From positions 1-6,015 of the forward strand of contig JAGWYN010000101.1 of NCBI GenBank assembly GCA_018969295.1: a stretch of DNA of 6,015 nucleotides, given 5' to 3'. Source of the stretch: Chloroflexota bacterium (lineage in GTDB: Bacteria > Chloroflexota > Anaerolineae > Caldilineales > Caldilineaceae). Positions within the stretch are counted from its first letter, which is position 1. Each line of letters starts with the position of its first letter. The notes below the pieces were generated by a model. That model saw only the letters and a program-made list of their open reading frames with translations. It was not told the origin of the DNA and did no database searches. The position numbers were made by a program, and so were the translations under genes. Of the stretch, positions 1 to 4,987 are shown piece by piece.

Positions 1-1383
1 TTCGACACCAGCGCCAGCCCAGACCGCCGCGCCGCCGAGGCCCGCTTTGTCCACGGCCACCTGCTCAAGCCCGGCGACGTGGCCCGCACTTCCCCACGCC
101 TGCGCTGCGCCCAGCCGCCGTATGATACGCTGCCCATCCCGCGCGCAGACCTCCCCGCAGGGGTCATCCTGGCCCGCGAGGCGGATGCGTGGATCTGCGA
201 GGAGCAGGTGGAGGATGTGGCGCTGCCGTTCATGCAAGGCGCTATGCTGCATCAGTTCGACTTTAGCCAGAAGGGTTGGATTTCCGGCACCGGCCTTCAG
301 GCAAAGTGGAATCCGATCGACTGGTCGAATAAGTATGTTGATCCGCAGTTTTTGATGGCCGCCGTTCACGCGACCGGAATTGGCCTTCGGACGCTACATC
401 GCCGAGTTGCACGCAACACTGACGCTCGCACAATGATTGCCTCGCTAAGTTGGTCCTCACCGGCCGGCGACAAGGCCCCGGTGCTTTCCACCCGGTCTAG
501 CATGGGAGATATAGTTCTTGTCGGCATTCTGAACAGCTTTGTGTTTGATAGATTGCTAAGGGACCGCTGTGGCAGTACAAACATCGACCTAACCAGTCTC
601 GAGGCGATGCCGCTTCCAAGCCGTCAGAGTCAAGCGCTTGAGCAACTTCTTCCGCCTATTATTGCTCTCAATGGTGCTTCACCCATTGCCGCCAGTAGCC
701 GACTTTTTGTGATCGCCAAGCTTCACGCGGTTTTTCAAGACGCACCACGTTTGCAGGCAATCGGTGTTGCTGATCGCCTCCGAGCACGAGTAGTGATCGA
801 TACTGCAATTGTGCATCTTTTCAACCTCAATCATAAGGCTGTTGCACACTTGTTGAATAACTGCGACCTTGCTACAGATGATCTTACGCAACGTAACATG
901 CGCGCGACCTTGGACCCCAAGGGTTTCTGGCGCGTCGACAAGGACAAAGACCCCGAACTTCGCCACACGGTCCTGACGCTCATCGCCTTCCACGACCTGG
1001 AGGCCAAAATCCGTGAGCATGGCGGTGACCGTGATGCCGGCATCGCCGCCTTTCTTGCCCAGAACCACGGCGAGGGCTGGCTGCTGCCCGAAACGCTGCG
1101 TCTGGCCGACTACGGCCTCGGCCACGACGAGCGCGCCCAGCACCACCAGCCGGTCGCCAGCCGCCTGGGCCCGCGCTTTTACGACTGGCAACTCACACAA
1201 TCGGCCGAGGAATCCTGGCGTGAATGTCACCTGCACGCCCGCAACCTGCTCGGCGAGACTGGCTACCGCAACCTGCTGGCCGACATCGAGGCCGAACGCA
1301 GCGGCACCAGACCCATCTCGGCTGCCCCGCCACCTGTCGCCGGCAAGGGGGATGACACACAACAAATGAACCTTTTCAACTGA
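1..1383 (+). CDS. Eco57I-like adenine-N6 DNA methyltransferase, C-terminal part (5' end outside window)
   Basis: The reading frame is open from base 1, so the true start and the catalytic SAM-binding/NPPY part lie upstream; 460 codons are visible. The recognisable part is the target-recognition half of large Eco57I/PglX-type methyltransferases: MQGAMLHQFDF (about 229-261), then LNSFVFDRLLR (529-561), then GSTNIDLTSLEAMPLP (571-618), matching the family pattern in which an NSFvfD helix is followed by a gG(t/s)-N-hhhLexhPhP strand. Such enzymes methylate adenine in specific DNA sites and mark self DNA in restriction or DISARM/BREX-type defence. A well-formed C-terminal block follows (DPELRHTVLTL, then GEGWLLPETLRLADYGLGHD at 1069-1128, then RFYDWQL), which I cannot name as a domain. 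The next gene, a helicase, begins 9 bases after the stop, implying one operon. The central stretch is markedly GC-poor. Without the N-terminal half I cannot say whether a nuclease domain is fused or which system it belongs to. Confidence 0.8.
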   Translation, partial: FDTSASPDRRAAEARFVHGHLLKPGDVARTSPRLRCAQPPYDTLPIPRADLPAGVILAREADAWICEEQVEDVALPFMQGAMLHQFDFSQKGWISGTGLQAKWNPIDWSNKYVDPQFLMAAVHATGIGLRTLHRRVARNTDARTMIASLSWSSPAGDKAPVLSTRSSMGDIVLVGILNSFVFDRLLRDRCGSTNIDLTSLEAMPLPSRQSQALEQLLPPIIALNGASPIAASSRLFVIAKLHAVFQDAPRLQAIGVADRLRARVVIDTAIVHLFNLNHKAVAHLLNNCDLATDDLTQRNMRATLDPKGFWRVDKDKDPELRHTVLTLIAFHDLEAKIREHGGDRDAGIAAFLAQNHGEGWLLPETLRLADYGLGHDERAQHHQPVASRLGPRFYDWQLTQSAEESWRECHLHARNLLGETGYRNLLADIEAERSGTRPISAAPPPVAGKGDDTQQMNLFN

Positions 1384-1392
1384 AACATCACC

Positions 1393-2526
1393 ATGTCACT
1401 CAACCCCATCGTCTTCACCGAAAAGATTGTCCGCAGCTTCCTGCGCTACCAGCTTACAGCCTATCCTTTTGCCGACGAACGGCTGCTGGCCCAGATGCGT
1501 CAGCTCCTCTCGCTCGATGCCACGCGCAACTCGCCGCTGCTCAAGGGCCCCTTCATCAGCGTCTCACGCCCCTTCCGCAGCGGCGCTGCTGTGGACGCCC
1601 TCATCGCCGAAGGCGTGTTCCATCCGCATATGCGCCAGCGCATCCCAGCCGAAATCAGCCACGTCTATGGCCACCAGGACGAAGCAATCCGCTCCATCCA
1701 CGCCGGCCGCACCACGTTGGTCTCCACCGGCACAGGCTCGGGCAAGTCCGAGTGCTTTCTTTACCCAATCGTCAGCAAGTGCCTGCACCTGCGCGACGAA
1801 AAGGCTGCCCCCGGCATCTCAGCAGTCATCGTCTATCCGATGAACGCACTGGCCGAAGACCAACTCGTTCGCCTGCGCTGGCTGCTGGCTGGCACAGGCA
1901 TCAGCTTCGGCATGTATGTGGGCAAAACAGCCGAAAAAGAGGCCGAGGTCGCAGGCATCCGCCTGCCCAGGGGTGCCTCGCGCGCCGACTACGAGGCCAG
2001 ACTCAAGGCAGTCCGCGACGAAAAACGCAGCGACACGGTCTACCCACCCGAAGAGGTCTGCTCGCGCGAGGCGATGCGCCGCCCGGGCGGCCAGCCCCGC
2101 ATACTGCTCACCAATGTCAAACAGCTTGAACTGCTGCTTACCCGCCAGCGCGACGTGGAGCTCTTCGCCGGGGCACGACTCGACTTCCTGGTCTTCGACG
2201 AGGCCCACACCTTCACCGGAGCACAAGGCGCCGAAACCGCCTGCCTGATCCGCCGTCTGCGCTCCTTCTGCGGCCGCTCAGCGCAAGACACCGTCTGTGT
2301 CGCCACTTCAGCTACCATCGCCGACAGGGAAAACCCCAATGCCGCCCGCGAGTTCGCCTCGCGCTTTTTCGGCGTCAATGCAGACACAGTCACCACCGTG
2401 GGCGAGGCCTACGCGCGTGAACTTTGGGCAACAGCGCGCACGGTGCCGCCTGCTCCCAGCGAAGAGCCGGCAAAAGGAGCTTGTCGTGCCTTGCGATTCT
2501 CCCCTCCCTCACGGTCGGGGCTCTAA
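1393..2526 (+). CDS. DEAD/DEAH-box SF2 helicase, N-terminal part only (probably truncated remnant of a defence helicase)
   Basis: The 377-residue product carries an intact first RecA domain: a Q-like motif YGHQDEA (residues 92-98), Walker A TGTGSGKS (112-119), motif Ia YPMNALAEDQ (148-157), a motif Ib-like LLTNVKQLELLL (238-249), Walker B DEAH (269-272) and motif III SAT (306-308). Motifs IV-VI, the second RecA domain and any DUF1998-type C-terminal region are absent. Relatives with this TGTGSGK…YPMNAL…DEAH architecture are usually about 1000-2000 residues. Helicase-like sequence seems to end near residue 360 (VPPAPSEEPA); the last 17 residues (KGACRALRFS…) look like read-through of non-coding sequence into a TAA. 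ATG 1393 is the first start after the methyltransferase stop and has no clear Shine-Dalgarno, so translational coupling is likely. Known relatives (DrmA, DruE) act with methyltransferases against phage DNA. Here ATP binding could survive, but unwinding should not. It may be a pseudogene or the result of an assembly join. Confidence 0.82.
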   Translation: MSLNPIVFTEKIVRSFLRYQLTAYPFADERLLAQMRQLLSLDATRNSPLLKGPFISVSRPFRSGAAVDALIAEGVFHPHMRQRIPAEISHVYGHQDEAIRSIHAGRTTLVSTGTGSGKSECFLYPIVSKCLHLRDEKAAPGISAVIVYPMNALAEDQLVRLRWLLAGTGISFGMYVGKTAEKEAEVAGIRLPRGASRADYEARLKAVRDEKRSDTVYPPEEVCSREAMRRPGGQPRILLTNVKQLELLLTRQRDVELFAGARLDFLVFDEAHTFTGAQGAETACLIRRLRSFCGRSAQDTVCVATSATIADRENPNAAREFASRFFGVNADTVTTVGEAYARELWATARTVPPAPSEEPAKGACRALRFSPPSRSGL

Positions 2527-2539
2527 AAGAGCTTGTCGT
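2472..2539 (+). repeat. Near-identical 16/15-base direct repeats bracketing a 37-base segment at the helicase break
   Basis: AAAAGGAGCTTGTCGT at 2472-2487 recurs as AAAAGAGCTTGTCGT at 2525-2539, differing by one G. The first copy begins exactly where the helicase stops looking like a helicase, and the second contains the end of the TAA that closes the reading frame. This could be a duplication, a deletion scar or the footprint of a small mobile or repetitive element; the sequence does not distinguish these. Confidence 0.6.
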
Positions 2540-2592
2540 CTTTAGTGTCCCGTCAAGCCTGAAGCACAGCAGTCAGCGCTTCCCACTGCAAG

Positions 2593-2628
2593 CAGCAGTT
2601 CTCAATCCATTCAAATTGAGAACTGCTG
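2593..2628. repeat. Perfect 14-bp inverted repeat with 8-base spacer
   Basis: CAGCAGTTCTCAAT (2593-2606) is the exact reverse complement of ATTGAGAACTGCTG (2615-2628), separated by CCATTCAA. As RNA it forms a strong stem-loop; as DNA it could be a dimeric protein-binding site or a dispersed REP-type element. No T-run follows, so it is not a canonical intrinsic terminator, although it lies between the truncated helicase and the next promoter. It is distinctly richer in A/T than the adjoining genes. Confidence 0.75.
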
Positions 2629-2650
2629 GCCCGGCAGACCGGGCAGGTCT
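2629..2650. repeat. GC-rich hairpin with overlapping alternative stem, just upstream of the promoter
   Basis: GCCCGG (2629-2634) pairs with CCGGGC (2639-2644) around a CAGA loop. An alternative stem pairs AGACC (2636-2640) with GGTCT (2646-2650) around GGGCA. The two share bases 2639-2640 and cannot form together. The element abuts the 14-bp inverted repeat on the left and lies one base before the proposed -35 on the right, so a terminator-like or operator-like role is possible but unproven. Confidence 0.45.
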
Positions 2651-2651
2651 C

Positions 2652-2680
2652 TGGTTGTTCAGCCCATGTTGTGGTATACT
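2652..2680 (+). promoter_or_regulatory. Extended -10 promoter for the secreted propeller protein
   Basis: The -10 hexamer TATACT (2675-2680) differs from TATAAT at one position and is preceded by TGG, giving the extended -10 TGnTATACT. A weak -35 TGGTTG (2652-2657) sits 17 bases upstream. Transcription would begin near 2687 and leave a leader of about 56 bases before ATG 2743. Strong -10 and extended elements often tolerate a weak -35. The assignment assumes a sigma-70-type housekeeping factor. Confidence 0.55.
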
Positions 2681-2727
2681 GTAGTTGTACGGCATTGCTG
2701 TTGGCTGCTGCGCGCTGCTGGCGCTGG

Positions 2728-2734
2728 AAAGGAG
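2728..2734 (+). promoter_or_regulatory. Ribosome binding site that fixes the start at ATG 2743
   Basis: AAAGGAG lies 8 bases before ATG 2743, a near-ideal Shine-Dalgarno distance. The in-frame GTG at 2737 would be only 2 bases away, and the in-frame GTG at 2671 lies upstream of the proposed -10 hexamer, so both are disfavoured. Confidence 0.75.
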
Positions 2735-2742
2735 TCGTGACC

Positions 2743-4941
2743 ATGCCGTCATCCAGAACATCTTTTTCGTCTCTTCTTTGGCTGGCTGGCCTGCTTTGGG
2801 CTTTGCTCCTATTGGCAGCCCCCAGTCGGCCTGCTTCTGCCCAGTCTTCTTTGCCCGGCAGCTGGCAGAGTAGCTGTTTCGACTGCCCCCACTTCTTTCT
2901 CGATCGAACCCCCCAGTCTGCGTTCTTTGATCCCAGCGGAACATTGCATGTTTTCTACGGCGGCGAACAGCTCTACCATGCCGCCGCCCACGACACCGGC
3001 TGGACGGTCGAAGTCGTCGATGCGACGCTGGGCGCCGGCCGGTCGGCGACAGCCGCCGCTGACCCGAGCGGCCAGCTCCATGTCCTCTATCTCGACGCGG
3101 GCGGCTGGCTGCGCTACGCACACCAAAACGGCACCGGCTGGCAGTCCGAAGCGATCCTGCCACTCTCGCTGGGCACACTCCCCAGCCTGGGCCTGGCTGT
3201 CGACCCGCTGGGCGTCCCCCACATCGCCTTTCGCTCCGACATAGATTCTGGGCTCTTTTATGCCGTGCGCACGACCAGCGGCTGGCAAACCACGCAACTC
3301 AGCACTGCGGCCGCAGCGCTCTGCCACACCGGCCTGGCCCTCGACACGGCCGGCGAGCCCCATGTCGCCTACACCACACAGACCGGCAGGCTGCACTACG
3401 CCCACGCAACCCCCGGCGGCTGGATAGACACAGAAATCGCCAGCGCCTCCAGCAGCGCAGCGCTGGCGCTCGACACCCAAAACACCCCTCACATCGTCGC
3501 CGCAGACCAGGAGAATGGGGTCTCCTCCCTCGTTTACTACGTCGCCGACCAGGGGGGCTGGCGATCAGAGCGCATCGATGCACTCACCAACAGCTCCACA
3601 CGGTTCGACGTGCGCTGCCCATCCCTTCGCCTCGCCAACGACAACACCCCCCACGTCGCCTATCAGCTCGATCTGACCTCAGTCGTGTATCTCCCCGGCG
3701 CACAAATCTCCGAGGTCCGCTACGCCGTGCAGCAGCCCGACGGTTGGCAGGTTGTTGTCGGCACCCCCCCCTACAACGGAACGGCCCCAAGCCTGGCGCT
3801 TGCCCCAGACCAGAGCCCCCATGTTCTCCTGGCCGTCGCCTCGATGCAGCTCACCGACCTGCACCTGACCCCCAACGGCTGGCAGACGGACCTCGTCGAC
3901 CTCGGCGGCGCCCCCACCGGCCCGTCGCTCTTCTTGGATGGCGCCAGCACCTTGCACGCCGCTGCGTTCGACCAGGGCACCCGCCAGTTTCTTTATTACC
4001 GCAGCCCGCTGTCTCCCGACGCAACCTACAGCACCCTCACCGAACGCACCGTCTTTTTGCCGTCGGCCGATGCCAGCCTGCCCACCCAACAGCCGCAGCT
4101 GCTGCCCCCCGGCATTCGGCTGGCCGTAGACCCGCAGCAGCAGCCACACCTGGTCAGCAGCTTTCCCGACCGCGGCAACGACCTGCTCTACCACACCCGC
4201 ACCGATCTGGAGTGGGAGGTTCGCCCCGTGCTGTCCAGTGTGCCCACCTGTGAAACCGACGACTGGGACATTGCCGTCGACAGCAGCGGACTCCTGCATG
4301 TGGCCGTCAGCAACCAACTCGGCGTTTTTTACTTCGCATCTACCGACTTTTTTGGCTCCTATGTCTGGCTCGACCCAGACGGCAGCCAGCCCTCCATCGC
4401 GCTGGACAGCGCACAGCACCCCACGGTCGCCTACGCCAATACCAACAGCGGCCACCCCATGCTCGCAACACTGACCGCCAGCGGTTGGTTCACCCAGCCG
4501 CTCCTGCCTACCCTGCCCATCGCCGACCTGCAGCTCGCCTTCGATGGCGCAGACAACCCTGCTCTCGCCCTGGTGCTCTCGGACACACACATCCTGCTGC
4601 TCCGTTCAACCCTGACCGGGTGGATGTCGACCACGCTGGACACTGCTACAGCCCTCAGCGGGCCCATCGACCTGGCCATCGCAGCCACCGGCGTCCCTCA
4701 TGTCATTTACTACGCGCAAGCCGGCCGACAGCTCTCCTATGCGACCCTGGCCGGCGATCTGCCTGTCCGCTACCCGCTCGACACACTGGCTGTCGCCAGC
4801 CCGGCTGCGTCCCTCGCCCTCGACCGCTGGGGAGCTCCCCATGTCCTTTACGAAGACGCTGCCCACCACGACTTGAACCATCTGTACTGGCAGGTTGTGT
4901 GGCCGCACAGCGTCTACCTGCCCACCCTCCTTCGGCAATGA
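2743..4941 (+). CDS. Exported protein with about 14 beta-propeller-like repeats, function unknown
   Basis: The product has 732 residues. Residues 1-33 form a classic Sec signal peptide: Arg5, a hydrophobic run LLWLAGLLWALLLLAA (11-26), and an ASA cleavage site before Gln34. The mature protein consists of repeats of about 40-50 residues with the pattern hALDxxGxPHVAY…LxYA…GW…(E/T)xh, for example GEPHVAYTTQTGRLHYAH, GVPHIAFRSD and NTPHVAYQLD. I count about 14 repeats, interrupted between the eighth and ninth by a Pro/Ser/Thr-rich linker. This suggests two tandem propellers of roughly seven blades, like BNR/sialidase-fold or FG-GAP-like surface proteins. I see no catalytic motif. A CFDC pair (45-48) near the mature N-terminus could form a disulfide. 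The protein ends with SVYLPTLLRQ, a tail I associate with secreted Chloroflexota proteins. It has its own promoter and ribosome binding site, and a penicillin-binding protein gene follows 46 bases later. Likely role: surface binding or scaffolding; substrate unknown. Confidence 0.82.
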   Translation: MPSSRTSFSSLLWLAGLLWALLLLAAPSRPASAQSSLPGSWQSSCFDCPHFFLDRTPQSAFFDPSGTLHVFYGGEQLYHAAAHDTGWTVEVVDATLGAGRSATAAADPSGQLHVLYLDAGGWLRYAHQNGTGWQSEAILPLSLGTLPSLGLAVDPLGVPHIAFRSDIDSGLFYAVRTTSGWQTTQLSTAAAALCHTGLALDTAGEPHVAYTTQTGRLHYAHATPGGWIDTEIASASSSAALALDTQNTPHIVAADQENGVSSLVYYVADQGGWRSERIDALTNSSTRFDVRCPSLRLANDNTPHVAYQLDLTSVVYLPGAQISEVRYAVQQPDGWQVVVGTPPYNGTAPSLALAPDQSPHVLLAVASMQLTDLHLTPNGWQTDLVDLGGAPTGPSLFLDGASTLHAAAFDQGTRQFLYYRSPLSPDATYSTLTERTVFLPSADASLPTQQPQLLPPGIRLAVDPQQQPHLVSSFPDRGNDLLYHTRTDLEWEVRPVLSSVPTCETDDWDIAVDSSGLLHVAVSNQLGVFYFASTDFFGSYVWLDPDGSQPSIALDSAQHPTVAYANTNSGHPMLATLTASGWFTQPLLPTLPIADLQLAFDGADNPALALVLSDTHILLLRSTLTGWMSTTLDTATALSGPIDLAIAATGVPHVIYYAQAGRQLSYATLAGDLPVRYPLDTLAVASPAASLALDRWGAPHVLYEDAAHHDLNHLYWQVVWPHSVYLPTLLRQ

Positions 4942-4951
4942 CGCCGGAGGG
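4925..4951 (+). other. Bulged hairpin across the stop codon of the secreted-protein gene
   Basis: CCCTCC (4925-4930) pairs with GGAGGG (4946-4951), and GGC (4934-4936) pairs with GCC (4943-4945), with a TTC bulge and an AATGAC loop containing part of the TGA stop. No T-tract follows, so it is a weak terminator candidate. It also buries a GGAGG that lies too far (37 bases) from the next start to serve it. Confidence 0.35.
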
Positions 4952-4977
4952 AACCGGTGCCGCCTCTGCTGCGTTGT

Positions 4978-4983
4978 AAGAGG
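4978..4983 (+). promoter_or_regulatory. Weak ribosome binding site for the penicillin-binding protein
   Basis: AAGAGG lies 4 bases before ATG 4988, shorter than ideal spacing but the only purine-rich match next to this start. The gap between the genes shows no convincing promoter, so expression may come from the promoter of the upstream gene. Confidence 0.4.
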
Positions 4984-4987
4984 CAAG

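Noticed and set aside
79..81. GTG as start of the methyltransferase
   Set aside because: The frame is open to the left edge with sensible protein sequence upstream, and the catalytic domain is missing, so the gene clearly begins outside the window.
679..1365. 228-codon open frame on the - strand
   Set aside because: It is antisense to the methyltransferase C-terminal block, which has convincing protein-like conserved patterns in the forward frame.
2593..2650. Intrinsic terminator after the helicase
   Set aside because: The stems are strong but no T-run follows either one, so a rho-independent terminator cannot be claimed from sequence alone.
2671..2742. Upstream GTG start (2671) adding 24 residues to the propeller protein
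   Set aside because: It would precede the -10 element, lacks a ribosome binding site and would put a Cys/Trp-rich segment before a perfect signal peptide; AAAGGAG sits 8 bases before ATG 2743.
2553..2744. Small - strand frame encoding a CPVC motif followed by SQFEW, faintly like a rubredoxin-type metal site
   Set aside because: Only one CxxC pair is present, the segment is largely produced by the inverted repeat, and it overlaps the promoter and start of the + strand gene. Most likely chance.
3679..4590. Long open frame (303 codons) on the - strand
   Set aside because: It lies wholly antisense to the propeller gene, has no recognisable motif and a low-complexity Gly/Val/Ala/Gln-rich composition, as expected from reading GC-rich codons backwards.
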